Below are positions 35,146 through 46,350 of a DNA stretch of 64,000 nt, piece by piece. Numbering within the stretch: the first letter of the stretch is position 1; every line of letters starts with the position of its first letter. Both the position numbers and the translations under genes were made by a program. The notes under the pieces are model-generated. The model was not told the DNA's origin. It saw nothing but the letters and a program-made list of their open reading frames with translations, and made no database searches. This DNA comes from Bradyrhizobium manausense (GTDB lineage: Bacteria > Pseudomonadota > Alphaproteobacteria > Rhizobiales > Xanthobacteraceae): the NCBI RefSeq assembly GCF_018129685.1, contig NZ_JAFCLG010000019.1, positions 1-64,000 on the forward strand, given 5' to 3'.

Positions 35146-36255
35146 CTACGACGCCCGCACCTGCCAGAAGCGCAGCGTGCGCCTGGCATTCTCGGTCGAC
35201 ATGCGCGCAAAATTGCTTTTCGCCCTCGCAATGTCCGCCGGCTTCATCGCACCACTGGCAAAGCGGCTTTCGAGCACGGCGGCCGTGGTTTCCCAGCTCA
35301 GCTGCGCCGCCTTGCACGGCACCAGCAAGCCGTCTTCGCGCAGGCTCTGCATCAGCGGACGAATCACTTCGACGGTCGATCCGGACAGCGCCGCCAGCGC
35401 GGCCACGGCCTCTTCGTAGCGCCGGTGTCGCGCGAAGCCGAGCAGCGTCGCCTCGTTGAGCTGGCCGGCGGCCTTGAGATTGGCGATGGCGCGCTTGGCG
35501 CCCTCGAAATCGCGCACGCCCGACATCTCGCGCTCGACGCCGACGGTGACGGCGGCGATCGCATTCTGGATTTCCTCGAACAGATGCGGCGGCGCGCGCG
35601 ACAGCAATCGCGTGCGAACCGCGTCCGTTGCCGAGCGCAGCAATTGGCGGCGCAGATCCGACGGCATGTCGACGCGAACGCCGACGCTGACCGCGAGCTC
35701 CGGATCGGACTCGGCCTGGCGGACGATGATGGCAAAGCCGTTGCCCGAGACGCGCGCGCCGGGATTGGCGGCGAGACGGCGGCTGACGCTGGGATAGCGG
35801 CGCGCCAGCAGCGCGTCGGTGACGATCTCCTTCAGCCACCAGCGGCCGGCGACGGCGAGCAAATGCGGCTCGCCCTTGCTGGATGCGATCTTCACCAGAT
35901 CGCCGTCATCGAGGCGCGCGGATTCCTGCAGCACGGGTCCGGCGATGCGGATCTCGTCATTGTTGGCGAGGCGGCGGATCACCGAGGGCGGCGCCTGCGT
36001 GATCGGCGCGAGTTGGGCGCTGATTTCGGCGAGCGCAATCCGCGCGCCCATGTCGGCGATGGCCCGCAGCTCGATGGTGCCGATCAGGCGTTCGAGCACG
36101 TCGTCGAACAGCGCGATCTGCTCGTCGTTGAAGCTTCCGGCGGAGGAGAGGAACAGGTTGGTGACGCGCCGGGCGGTCTCCAGGCCCTTTTCTGCCGAGC
36201 CGGCCCGGATCGCGGACTCGACCTCGTCGATGATCGAAAATTGGGCCGTAGACAT
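35146..36255 (-). CDS. DUF2336 domain protein
   Basis: 369 residues, helical throughout, from MSTAQFSIIDEVESAIRAGS. The arrangement VTNLFLSSAGSFNDEQIALFDDVLERLI, IALAEISAQLAP, VIRRLANNDEIRIAGPVL and LRRQLLRSATDAVRTRLL is that of DUF2336 proteins, which form HEAT-like alpha solenoids in alphaproteobacteria. No catalytic motif, signal peptide or membrane segment, so probably a cytoplasmic binding protein. A weak extension to an upstream GTG/ATG at 36303 was not used. Role unknown. Confidence 0.87.
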   Translation of the reverse strand: MSTAQFSIIDEVESAIRAGSAEKGLETARRVTNLFLSSAGSFNDEQIALFDDVLERLIGTIELRAIADMGARIALAEISAQLAPITQAPPSVIRRLANNDEIRIAGPVLQESARLDDGDLVKIASSKGEPHLLAVAGRWWLKEIVTDALLARRYPSVSRRLAANPGARVSGNGFAIIVRQAESDPELAVSVGVRVDMPSDLRRQLLRSATDAVRTRLLSRAPPHLFEEIQNAIAAVTVGVEREMSGVRDFEGAKRAIANLKAAGQLNEATLLGFARHRRYEEAVAALAALSGSTVEVIRPLMQSLREDGLLVPCKAAQLSWETTAAVLESRFASGAMKPADIARAKSNFARMSTENARRTLRFWQVRAS

Positions 36256-36361
36256 GACGCGATGCTCGTCCTGAGCGGGATGACGGAAGCTTGTTCTAAG
36301 CAACCGCTATCATTAGAGGCGAGCACTGAACGTTTCGTAAACCATGCCTCCGTTGTCGCCA

Positions 36362-37114
36362 CTATTCCCCGGTCCAGCCGCAGGCGCGGAGCTTGTCGTG
36401 CATGTGGGGCGGCGCCGGGGCGACCACGCGGACCGGCTCCTTGTTCCGGGAGATCGGCACCACGATCTCGCGGGAATGCAGGTGCAGCTTCGGCTCGCCG
36501 AAGCGCGGGCCGTTGCCGTAAATGTTATCGCCGAAGATCGGCCAGCCGGTCGCCGACGAATGCACCCGCAATTGATGGGTCCGCCCGGTCACCGGTTCCA
36601 TGGCAAGCCAGGTGAAACCCTCGCCCCGGCCCATCACCTTCCAGTTGGTGACCGCCTTCTGTCCCTCGGGGTCGGGCTTCTGCCACCAGCCGCGCTCGGC
36701 ATTGAGCCGGCCGAGCGGCATGTCGATGGTGCCTTCGTCCTCGGCAGGGCCGCCCTCGACCACGGTCCAATAGGTCTTGCCGATCTTGCCATGCTTGAAC
36801 AGCAGGCCGAGCGAGGCGGTGGCCTTACGATGGCGGCCGAGCACGAGGCAGCCGGAGGTGTCCTTGTCCAGCCGGTGGGCCAGCACTGGCGGTCGCGGCA
36901 GGCCGAAGCAGAGCGCGGCGAAGGAGTCCTCCAGATTGGCGCCGCCCTTGGGGCCGCGATGGACCGGCAGGCCGGATGGCTTGTCGATGACCAGCATCAG
37001 CCCGTCGCGGTGGAGCACGCGCGCCTGGATCTCCTCGGCGGTCAATTCGGGAACATCGAGCAATGGCAGGACTTTCGGACAAGACTTTCGTTTGAGGGCG
37101 GGAACGGCTAACAC
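36362..37114 (-). CDS. RluA-family pseudouridine synthase
   Basis: 250 residues. Catalytic Asp in AHRLDKDTSGCLVLGRHRKA (about residue 98-102) and the PSGLPVHRGP and GRTHQLRVH signatures fit the RluA family; the compact size without an S4 domain resembles the RluA/YqcB-like rRNA or tRNA synthases. Target uridine not known. It is divergent from ftsY with only 9 bases between starts, so the two promoters probably overlap or lie inside each other's leader. Confidence 0.9.
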   Translation of the reverse strand: MLAVPALKRKSCPKVLPLLDVPELTAEEIQARVLHRDGLMLVIDKPSGLPVHRGPKGGANLEDSFAALCFGLPRPPVLAHRLDKDTSGCLVLGRHRKATASLGLLFKHGKIGKTYWTVVEGGPAEDEGTIDMPLGRLNAERGWWQKPDPEGQKAVTNWKVMGRGEGFTWLAMEPVTGRTHQLRVHSSATGWPIFGDNIYGNGPRFGEPKLHLHSREIVVPISRNKEPVRVVAPAPPHMHDKLRACGWTGE

Positions 37115-37123
37115 ACCCCCGCC

Positions 37124-38071
37124 ATGAACGATACCACGTCAGATCCCCCCAAGCTGAGCTGGTGGCGCCGCCTGTCCGACGGGCTGAAGCGCACCTCGTC
37201 CTCGCTCGGGACCGCGGTCGCCGACCTCGTCACCAAGCGCAAGCTCGACCGCGCCATGCTCGACGACATCGAGGACGTGCTGCTGCGCGCCGACCTCGGC
37301 ACCAATGTCGCGGTGCGGATCGCGGACGCCGTCGGCACCGGGCGCTACGACAAGGCGATCTCGGCCGACGAGGTCAAGGACGTCGTCGCGACCGAGGTCG
37401 AGAAGGTGCTGGCCCCGGTGGCGAAGCCGCTCGAGATCGACGCGGGCAAGAAGCCGTTCGTCATCCTCGTGGTCGGCGTCAACGGCTCCGGCAAGACCAC
37501 GACCATCGGCAAGCTCTCGCAGAAATTCGCCTCCGAAGGCCGCAAGGTAATGCTGGCCGCCGGCGACACGTTTCGCGCCGCCGCGATCGAGCAGCTCAAG
37601 GTGTGGGGCGAGCGCACCAAAACTCCCGTGATCGCCGGCGCGCAGGGCTCGGATTCGGCGAGCCTCGCCTTCAACGCGCTGACCGCCGCGAAGGAGCAGG
37701 CCATCGACGTACTGCTGATCGACACCGCCGGCCGCCTGCAGAACAAGTCCGAGCTGATGAACGAGCTCGAGAAGGTCGTCCGCGTCATCCGCAAGGTCGA
37801 CGCTTCGGCACCGCATGCGGTGCTGCTCGTGCTCGACGCCACCGTCGGCCAGAACGCGCTGTCGCAGGTCGAGGCCTTCCATCGCACGGCGGGCGTGACG
37901 GGCCTCGTGATGACCAAGCTCGATGGCACCGCGCGCGGCGGCATTCTGGTGGCGCTCGCGGAGAAATTCAAACTGCCGGTGCATTTCATCGGCGTCGGCG
38001 AAGGCGTCGACGATCTCGCGCCGTTTACCGCGCGCGATTTCGCCCGCGCCATCGCCGGAATCGAAAGCTAG
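37124..38071 (+). CDS. ftsY: Signal recognition particle receptor FtsY
   Basis: 315 residues. NG GTPase domain that docks Ffh-ribosome complexes at the membrane. P-loop GVNGSGKTTTIGKLSQ (about 117-132), DTAGRLQNKSELM, TKLDGTARGG and the closing GVGEGVDDLAPF. The acidic A domain of enteric FtsY is nearly absent, as is normal in many alphaproteobacteria. Followed after 3 bases by yciB, so almost certainly co-transcribed. Confidence 0.97.
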   Translation: MNDTTSDPPKLSWWRRLSDGLKRTSSSLGTAVADLVTKRKLDRAMLDDIEDVLLRADLGTNVAVRIADAVGTGRYDKAISADEVKDVVATEVEKVLAPVAKPLEIDAGKKPFVILVVGVNGSGKTTTIGKLSQKFASEGRKVMLAAGDTFRAAAIEQLKVWGERTKTPVIAGAQGSDSASLAFNALTAAKEQAIDVLLIDTAGRLQNKSELMNELEKVVRVIRKVDASAPHAVLLVLDATVGQNALSQVEAFHRTAGVTGLVMTKLDGTARGGILVALAEKFKLPVHFIGVGEGVDDLAPFTARDFARAIAGIES

Positions 38072-38074
38072 AGA

Positions 38075-38677
38075 ATGGACAAGACCCAGCCGCATCCGCT
38101 GTTCAAGCTTGCGACCGAGCTCGGTCCGCTGCTCGTGTTCTTCTTCGTCAACGCGAAGTTCAACCTGTTCGCCGCGACCGGCGCCTTCATGGTCGCGATC
38201 GTCGCAGCGATGATCGCCTCCTATGTGGTGACGCGCCACATCCCGATCATGGCGATCGTCACGGGCGTGATCGTGCTGGTGTTCGGCACGCTCACCCTGG
38301 TGCTGCACGACGAGACCTTCATCAAGGTCAAGCCGACCATCATCTACGGCCTGTTCGCCGCGATCCTCGGCGGCGGCCTGTTGTTCGGCCGCTCCTTCAT
38401 CGCCGTCATGTTCGACCAGATGTTCAATCTGACGCCGCAGGGCTGGCGCATCCTGACGATGCGCTGGGCGCTGTTCTTCGCCGGCATGGCCGTCCTGAAC
38501 GAGATCGTCTGGCGCACCCAGAGCACGGACTTCTGGGTGAACTTCAAGGTTTTCGGCGTCACGCCCCTCACCATGATCTTCGCCATCGCCCAGATGCCGC
38601 TGACCAAGCGCTACGGCGTCGAGCCGGTGTCGCTGGAGACCAGCGAGGCCGAGGCCGGGGATATCAGGAAGGGCTGA
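38075..38677 (+). CDS. yciB: Inner-membrane septation protein A (YciB/IspZ)
   Basis: 200 residues with about five to six hydrophobic segments. Family pattern: LGPLLVFFFVNAKFNLFAATGAFM, TLVLHDETFIKVKPTIIYGLF, and WALFFAGMAVLNEIVWRTQSTDFWVNFKVFG. Implicated in envelope and septum integrity in other bacteria. It begins 3 bases after ftsY. Confidence 0.95.
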   Translation: MDKTQPHPLFKLATELGPLLVFFFVNAKFNLFAATGAFMVAIVAAMIASYVVTRHIPIMAIVTGVIVLVFGTLTLVLHDETFIKVKPTIIYGLFAAILGGGLLFGRSFIAVMFDQMFNLTPQGWRILTMRWALFFAGMAVLNEIVWRTQSTDFWVNFKVFGVTPLTMIFAIAQMPLTKRYGVEPVSLETSEAEAGDIRKG

Positions 38678-38725
38678 GCTCTCTCGACTCGTCATTTCGA
38701 GCCGAGGCGTCGCCACACACTCAAC

Positions 38726-38829
38726 TGTCATCGTCCGACTTGATCGGGCGATCCAGTATTCCAGAGACGGCCCTGAGATACGGAGAAGCCGCGGCGGACT
38801 GGATGCCCCGGTCAAGCCGGGGCATGACA
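38726..38829. repeat. GTCAT paired-palindrome repeat
   Basis: The ends CTGTCAT and ATGACAG are inverted; GATGCCCCGGTCAAGCCGGGGCATGACAG forms the right hairpin and CGTCCGACTTGATCGGGCG the left, weaker one. It lies between the convergent yciB and ccmG genes. Confidence 0.72.
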
Positions 38830-38873
38830 GCGGTGTTTGCGGCTGGCTTGTCGGCTCGCGCTGACAATCGTGA

Positions 38874-39467
38874 TCAGCTCCCCGCCTTCAACGCCTTCAC
38901 CATCTGCGGCAGCAACACGCTGCGGTAATTTTCCGGCGTGATCGGGCCGACCAGCTTGTAGACGATGGTGCCTTCGGGCCCGACCACGAACGTCTCCGGC
39001 ACGCCATAGACGCCCCACTCGATCGAGGCGCGGCCATTGGCGTCGGTGCCGACGCGGCCGAACGGATTGCCGTAGCGGCCGAGGAAACGACGCGCGTTGT
39101 CGGGCGCGTCCTTGTAGTTGATGCCGACCATCTGGAAGCGCTTGTCCGCGGCGAGTTCGGTCAGCAGCGGCGCTTCGTCATGGCACGGCACGCACCAGGA
39201 GGCCCAGACATTGACGAGGCTGACCTTGCCCTTGAACGCGGCGGGATCGAGGCCGGGCACCTGCGCGCCGGCCGTCTGCAGTCCTTCGAGCGGCGGCAGC
39301 GTGAGCTGCGGCGCGGGCTTTCCGATCAGCGCCGAGGGTATCCGTGAGTGATCGCCACCGCTGAGCCCGAACCAGAACAGCGCGGCAAGCGCGCTGAAGG
39401 CGAGCAGCGGCAGCACCATCAGGAAGGTGCGGCGCTGCGCCGGTGCGGAGGTTGATTGATCGCTCAT
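38874..39467 (-). CDS. ccmG: Thiol:disulfide interchange protein CcmG/DsbE
   Basis: 197 residues. Periplasmic thioredoxin-fold protein that keeps apocytochrome c haem-binding cysteines reduced. One N-terminal anchor helix (about 14-35) and the WCVPC active site in VNVWASWCVPCHDEAPLL (about residues 85-100). GVYGVPETFVVGPEG is the cis-proline region. Its ATG overlaps the stop of ccmD by 4 bases. Confidence 0.95.
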   Translation of the reverse strand: MSDQSTSAPAQRRTFLMVLPLLAFSALAALFWFGLSGGDHSRIPSALIGKPAPQLTLPPLEGLQTAGAQVPGLDPAAFKGKVSLVNVWASWCVPCHDEAPLLTELAADKRFQMVGINYKDAPDNARRFLGRYGNPFGRVGTDANGRASIEWGVYGVPETFVVGPEGTIVYKLVGPITPENYRSVLLPQMVKALKAGS

Positions 39468-39646
39468 GGCGTATCCGTCGCGCTGCGCCCCGAGCGGCGG
39501 GTGACGCCGCTGCGGTCGAGCTCGCGCAGCCGCGCTGTCTGGTTGCGATAGTCGATGACGACCCAGCCGATCAGCATCACCACCACAATGGCCGCCGCGG
39601 CATAGGACGTCACGATGAAGGACGCGTAAGGACCGAGCGACATCAT
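39464..39646 (-). CDS. ccmD: Haem exporter protein CcmD
   Basis: 60 residues. One membrane helix (about 12-33, FIVTSYAAAAIVVVMLIGWVVI) followed by a basic cytoplasmic tail (DYRNQTARLRELDRSG). The pattern LGPYASFIxxSYAxxxxVVxxLI is typical of CcmD, which releases holo-CcmE from CcmABC. ATG at 39644-39646 overlaps ccmC by 4 bases and its stop overlaps ccmG by 4, so the three are coupled. Too short to be noticed by many gene finders. Confidence 0.9.
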   Translation of the reverse strand: MMSLGPYASFIVTSYAAAAIVVVMLIGWVVIDYRNQTARLRELDRSGVTRRSGRSATDTP

Positions 39647-40374
39647 GCGGCTTTCTGGCTCGCCTGCATCATCTGCAGCGACCGTACACGTCGGCGTAGG
39701 ATTTCGTTGCGCATGGCAGCCAGGTGAAGCGTGACGAACAGCAGCGTGAAGGCGACCGCCATCACCAGCAGCGGCACCAGAAACGCCTTGTCGAGCGTCG
39801 AGCCGCCCATGCGCATCACCGAGGCCGGCTGATGCAGCGTGTTCCACCAGTCGACGGAGAACTTGATGATCGGCAGATTGAGCGCGCCGACCAGGGTCAG
39901 CACCGCTGCCGCACGCGCCGCGCGCGAGGGATCTTCCACGGCGCGCCACAGCGCCATCAGGCCGAGATACATCAGGAACAGGATCAGCACCGACGTCAGC
40001 CGCGCATCCCATTCCCAATAGGTGCCCCACATCGGCCGGCCCCACAGCGAGCCCGTGAGCAACGCGAGGAAGGTGAAGCTGGCGCCGATCGGGGCGGCGG
40101 CCTTGGCGGCGACGTCGGCGAGCGGATGCCGCCACACCAGCGTGCCGAGCGAGGCGAGGCTCATCACGCCCCAGACGAACATCGACAGCCACGCATTGGG
40201 CACGTGGATGAACATGATCTTCACGGTCGCGCCCTGCTGATAATCGTCGGGCGCGGACGCGGATTGATAGAGGCCGATCGTGAGCAGGATGACGGTCGCG
40301 GCCGCGAGCCACGGCAGCACCCGCGCCGATAGCGCGAGGAACCGTGTGGGGTTGGCGAGGTCGATCAGCGACAT
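39643..40374 (-). CDS. ccmC: Haem exporter/chaperone membrane protein CcmC
   Basis: 243 residues, six membrane helices. The tryptophan-rich haem-handling signature GRPMWGTYWEWDARLTS lies at about residues 110-128 with flanking histidines (IHVPNAWLSM and ILRH-type near the N side, WNTLHQPAS on the C side). Transfers haem to CcmE. Same strand as ccmD and ccmG. Confidence 0.95.
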   Translation of the reverse strand: MSLIDLANPTRFLALSARVLPWLAAATVILLTIGLYQSASAPDDYQQGATVKIMFIHVPNAWLSMFVWGVMSLASLGTLVWRHPLADVAAKAAAPIGASFTFLALLTGSLWGRPMWGTYWEWDARLTSVLILFLMYLGLMALWRAVEDPSRAARAAAVLTLVGALNLPIIKFSVDWWNTLHQPASVMRMGGSTLDKAFLVPLLVMAVAFTLLFVTLHLAAMRNEILRRRVRSLQMMQASQKAA

Positions 40375-40478
40375 GGTATCCTGATAATCACCGGGAGCTG
40401 CTCACGCAATCAGCATGAAAGCGCGCAGCGAAAGTTGATCGGGGTCAAGGCTTCAGACCCATTTCAGTCCAGCCCTTG

Positions 40479-41147
40479 TCAGTCCAGTCCATGTTTCAGG
40501 CTTGCCGCCGCCGCGAACGGGCCGATCACCAGACTGACCAGCGACAGCGCGCACAGGATCGAGAACGGCGCGCCGAATGACAGCGGTCCCGCGATCGCGG
40601 CCTGCGAGGCCGCGACCCCGAAGATCAGCACCGGAATCGACAGCGGCAGCACCAGCACGGCCATCAACAGGCCGCCCCGGTGCAGCGTCACCGCCAGCGC
40701 CGCGCCGATCATGCCGGTGAAAGTCAGGGCCGGGGTGCCGGCCAGCAGTGTCAGCGCCACCGCGCCGGTCGCGACCATGTCGAGGTTGAGCAGGAGGCCA
40801 AGCACGGGGGTGGCGACGACGAGCGGCAGGCCCGCAGCCAGCCAATGCGCCAGCGCCTTGGCCGCGCAGGCCAGTTCCAGCGGCGTCCGGCTCATCGCGA
40901 TCAAGTCGAGCGAGCCGTCTTCATGGTCGGCCATGAACAGCCGGTCGAGCGTCAGCAGGCTGGCCAGCAGCGCCCCGAGCCACAGGATCGCCGGCCCGAG
41001 CCGCGACAGCAGCGCCAGGTCCGGCCCGACCGCGAATGGCATCAGCACGACCACGGTCAGAAAGAACAGCACGCCAATCAGCGCCCCGCCGCCAACGCGG
41101 AGCGCGATGCGGATGTCGCGGCGGATCAGGGCGGCGAGGGCGGTCAT
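40479..41147 (-). CDS. ccmB: Haem exporter membrane protein CcmB
   Basis: 222 residues, six hydrophobic helices. Begins MTALAALIRRDIRIALRVGGGALIGVLFF and includes FMADHEDGSLDLIAMSRTPLE, the CcmB signature. It is the permease partner of CcmA. The in-frame extension upstream to 41462 translates a repeat and part of the ccmA gene's neighbour and was rejected. Separated from ccmA by a 262-base gap that contains a repeat. Confidence 0.93.
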   Translation of the reverse strand: MTALAALIRRDIRIALRVGGGALIGVLFFLTVVVLMPFAVGPDLALLSRLGPAILWLGALLASLLTLDRLFMADHEDGSLDLIAMSRTPLELACAAKALAHWLAAGLPLVVATPVLGLLLNLDMVATGAVALTLLAGTPALTFTGMIGAALAVTLHRGGLLMAVLVLPLSIPVLIFGVAASQAAIAGPLSFGAPFSILCALSLVSLVIGPFAAAASLKHGLD

Positions 41148-41213
41148 GGGCTGTCTCTTCCGCTTGCGGCATGGCGGCCGTGAGAGCCCGGCTCCGACCT
41201 CCGGCAAACTGCG

Positions 41214-41366
41214 CTCCCTCCCCCCTTGTGGGGGAGGGCTAGGGAGAGGGGTAGCCCCGGGCGAGATGGTTGTAGGAGGCGAGCTTGCCCGACGCTTGAT
41301 CCGACAGAGCGCGCCGTGTGGCACCCCCCTCCCTGACCCTCCCCCACAAGGGGGGCGGGAACGGAG
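41214..41366. repeat. CTCCCTCCCCCCTTGTGGGG inverted repeat between ccmA and ccmB
   Basis: CTCCCTCCCCCCTTGTGGGGGAGGGCTAG at the left and CCCTCCCCCACAAGGGGGGCGGGA at the right are inverted copies around 70 bases. This family is different from the CGTCGTCC elements. It sits in the middle of a gene pair that encodes one ABC transporter, separating coupled cistrons. Confidence 0.85.
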
Positions 41367-41409
41367 AGAGCTGGGCTTTGCCGCTCGAAAAGCTGAGGGT
41401 CCGCCGGAA

Positions 41410-42036
41410 TCATACCCCGCCCCCGATCCGCAGCTCCCGCGCATCGATCCCCAGCGGCGCATGGGTCGCTGCGATGATCATTCCGCCCCTGGCGAGGTGC
41501 GCCCGCATGAGCCCGCCGAACATCTCCTGGCCGGCAGCATCCAGCGCATTGGTTGGCTCGTCCAGAAGCCAGACCGGGCGGCGGACCGTCAGCAGCCGGG
41601 CCAGCGAGAGCCGTCGGCGCTGGCCGGCGGACAGGAAGGCGGCGGGCAAAAGAGCTGCATGGTCGAGGCCGACGGTGGTGAGGCTCGCGGCCGCGTCACA
41701 CCGCTCGCCGCCCAGGAAATCAGCCCAGAATGACAGATTCTCGACCACGCTCAGCGCGGGCTTCAGGGCATCGCGGTGGCCGAGATAGTGGCACTGCTCG
41801 GGCAGCGTCATGTCGGCGTCGCCCCCGTCCAGTACGATCGTGCCGCCAGCCGGAATGAGCAAGCCCGCAAGCAGCCGCAGCAGCGAGGTCTTGCCCGATC
41901 CGTTACGGCCGACGACCGCCACGGCCTCGCCGGAAGCGGCCTGGAAATCGAGCCTGGAAAACACCTCGCGGCCGCCGCGCACGCAAGTCACCCCGCGTCC
42001 GGTCAGCTGCATCTGGCCTTGTACCAATCCGTTCAC
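41410..42036 (-). CDS. ccmA: Haem exporter ATP-binding protein CcmA
   Basis: 208 residues. ATPase of the CcmAB exporter used in cytochrome c maturation. Walker A GRNGSGKTSLLRLLAGLL (about 37-53), signature LSAGQRRRLSLARLL, Walker B PVWLLDEPTNALD, and H-loop ATHAPLG. First gene of the minus-strand ccm group, with ccmB, ccmC, ccmD and ccmG following, although ccmE, F and H are not in the window. Confidence 0.95.
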   Translation of the reverse strand: MNGLVQGQMQLTGRGVTCVRGGREVFSRLDFQAASGEAVAVVGRNGSGKTSLLRLLAGLLIPAGGTIVLDGGDADMTLPEQCHYLGHRDALKPALSVVENLSFWADFLGGERCDAAASLTTVGLDHAALLPAAFLSAGQRRRLSLARLLTVRRPVWLLDEPTNALDAAGQEMFGGLMRAHLARGGMIIAATHAPLGIDARELRIGGGV

Positions 42037-42215
42037 AGCCGGGCCTCAGGAAATCTTGGGGTAGCGCATCAGAATTTTTGGCTCGCGACTTGCTCGGTAC
42101 TGTTGTGGCTGTGGCGGCGCGGTTAGAAAACTTCTATAAGCCCGGAACTACTTGATGCAGCAACTCAACCTGCCCCTGCAAGCGACCCCCAGACGGATTC
42201 GCTGACGGTGTTAAA

Positions 42216-42233
42216 ATACCCTGTGCCGGGTAT
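42216..42233. promoter_or_regulatory. Small ATACCC/GGGTAT hairpin in the acnA leader
   Basis: ATACCC (42216-42221) and GGGTAT (42228-42233) pair around TGTGCC, 23 bases before the acnA ATG. It could be an operator or a leader hairpin, but I know no regulator for this exact sequence. Weakly supported. Confidence 0.3.
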
Positions 42234-42256
42234 GTCTAACAATTGGGATTTCCTAC

Positions 42257-44975
<2,719 letters not shown>

Positions 44976-44977
<2 letters not shown>

Positions 44978-45042
44978 CATGATCCGGACCCGAAGGCCGC
45001 GAGGGCGCAAAGTGCGCAGCGGTATTCCGGAACGATCATGCT
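44976..45042. repeat. GCATGATCCGGA inverted repeat at the acnA stop
   Basis: AGCATGATCCGGA pairs with TCCGGAACGATCATGCT (one base off), the same family as 5105-5155. The left arm overlaps the last two bases of the acnA stop codon. A second palindrome, CAAAGTGCGC TCG GCGCACTTTG, lies at 45055-45077. Confidence 0.75.
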
Positions 45043-45126
45043 CTGCCAGCCAGACAAAGTGCGCTCGGCGCACTTTGGCGCGCGAATTTGTGAACGGTGG
45101 CTCACCGCGACGTGAGTAGAACGTTA

Positions 45127-45164
45127 AACGAAGGCGGCCTATCACAAGGCCGCCTTCGTTCGTT
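45127..45164 (+). terminator. Rho-independent terminator of acnA
   Basis: AACGAAGGCGGCCT pairs with AGGCCGCCTTCGTT (14 bp) around ATCACA, followed by CGTTT. It is 150 bases after acnA, beyond the repeats. The 44978-45281 gap holds only this and the palindromes. Confidence 0.78.
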
Positions 45165-45281
45165 TGCGGTATGTTTCGATGGGCCCGCTCTGCAAATTCC
45201 CGCCTTGGATGTACCGCGCCCGTAGGACTACGGTGACCATCAGGCGATAAGCGATCCCCCAAACGAGCTGTGACATTCGAC

Positions 45282-46061
45282 ATGACTGGCATGATGGCTT
45301 CCAATTTCGTTTCCCGATGGTCCGGAGCATTCTGGTCGGGAGCACTCGGCATCTGCGCTATCGTCGCCGTCATCCGCCCCGCCGAGGCCGATCCCCGCGC
45401 CGTGGTCGAGCTGTTCACCTCGCAGGGTTGCTCGTCCTGCCCGCCCGCCGACAAGGTCATCGGCGACCTCGCCAAGGACCCCTCGATCATCGCGCTGAGC
45501 ATGCCGATCGACTATTGGGATTATCTCGGTTGGAAGGACACGCTGGCGGACTCACGCTTCTCGGCGCGGCAGCGCGCCTATTCGCGGATGCGCGGTGACC
45601 GCGAGGTCTATACCCCGCAGGTGGTCGTCAACGGCGCCGCGCATGTCATCGGCAGCGATCGGCCCGGCATCGAGAATGCGATCGACAGGACCGAGGCGGG
45701 CACGGGCGTCATGAGTGTACCGGTGACGATGTCGATCGCGGGCAAGCAGATCAACGTGTCGGTCGCCGCGAGCAAGGAGCCGACGGTCTCGCATGGCGAG
45801 GTCTGGATCTGCTCCATCATGAAATCGGTGCCGATCGAGATCAGCCGCGGCGAGAACCGCGGGCAGCAGATCACGTACCACAACGTCGTGCGCAATCTGC
45901 TCAAGGTCGGCGACTGGAACGGACATCAGGAAACCTGGACGGTACCGATCGAGAATCTGACCTCGCGCGAAGGTGTCGACGGCGCGGTGGTCTATGTCCA
46001 GGACGGCAGCCGCGACAAACCCGGTCCGATGCTGGGGGCGGCGTATACGTCGCTGCATTGA
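45282..46061 (+). CDS. Exported DUF1223 (thioredoxin-fold-like) protein
   Basis: 259 residues from ATG 45282; GTG 45270 or ATG 45291/45294 are alternatives. A signal peptide or anchor (FVSRWSGAFWSGALGICAIVAVI) ends near AEA. VVELFTSQGCSSCPPADKVIGDL has a C-x2-C thioredoxin-like pair and the family's YWDYLGWKDTLADSRFSARQRAYS. DUF1223 proteins are widespread in rhizobia with no firm biochemical role; a redox function is inferred from the cysteine pair. Stands alone. Confidence 0.87.
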   Translation: MTGMMASNFVSRWSGAFWSGALGICAIVAVIRPAEADPRAVVELFTSQGCSSCPPADKVIGDLAKDPSIIALSMPIDYWDYLGWKDTLADSRFSARQRAYSRMRGDREVYTPQVVVNGAAHVIGSDRPGIENAIDRTEAGTGVMSVPVTMSIAGKQINVSVAASKEPTVSHGEVWICSIMKSVPIEISRGENRGQQITYHNVVRNLLKVGDWNGHQETWTVPIENLTSREGVDGAVVYVQDGSRDKPGPMLGAAYTSLH

Positions 46062-46096
46062 AGCGCACGTCAATCGACTCGGCAAAATCAGTCTTC

Positions 46097-46200
46097 GTCA
46101 TTCCGGGGCGCGCGAAGCGCGAGCCCGGAATCCATTTCACCGCGTGTACCGCCGCCCAATGGATTCCGGGTTCGCGCCAAGGGGCGCGCCCCGGAATGAC
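46097..46200. repeat. GTCATTCCGGGGCGCG paired-palindrome repeat
   Basis: GTCATTCCGGGGCGCG at the left and GGCGCGCCCCGGAATGAC at the right are inverted. ATCCATTTCACCGC and CCAATGGATTCCGGG lie between. A related unit is at 54945-55051. Confidence 0.85.
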
Positions 46201-46228
46201 AGCGAGATTGAAACACCCCGCCACAAAC

Positions 46229-46253
46229 AAAAAAGGACCAACTCGCGTTGGCC
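46229..46253 (-). terminator. Orphan Rho-independent terminator
   Basis: Minus strand: GGCCAACGCGAGUUGGUC followed by CUUUUUU and then GUUUGUGG. No minus-strand gene ends nearby; the nearest upstream is at 47140. It is the main evidence for the small RNA candidate. Confidence 0.8.
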
Positions 46254-46350
46254 CTCCTTGTCATGCGCACAGACCCGATCCTGTTCGACCCCGGGGGGCT
46301 GGGGGCTGAGGAATCCGGAACCGAAAGGACCGGGTCAACGCACACAGATC
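46229..46350 (-). ncRNA. Candidate small RNA with rod-like fold and its own terminator
   Basis: Predicted minus-strand RNA with no ORF. Near its 3' end GGCCAAC pairs with GTTGGTC around GCGA, followed by U6 (46234-46229): a complete Rho-independent terminator. Just upstream an extended hairpin forms, GUGUGCGUU-GACCCG...CGGGUC-UGUGCGCAU (46345 to 46263 on the plus coordinates), of 14 pairs with a U-U mismatch. The flanking genes (DUF1223, DUF2794) are on the plus strand, so this terminator serves no annotated gene. The 5' end is uncertain, anywhere from 46350 to about 46430. I could not match it to 6S, tmRNA, RNase P or SRP RNA motifs. Confidence 0.5.
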
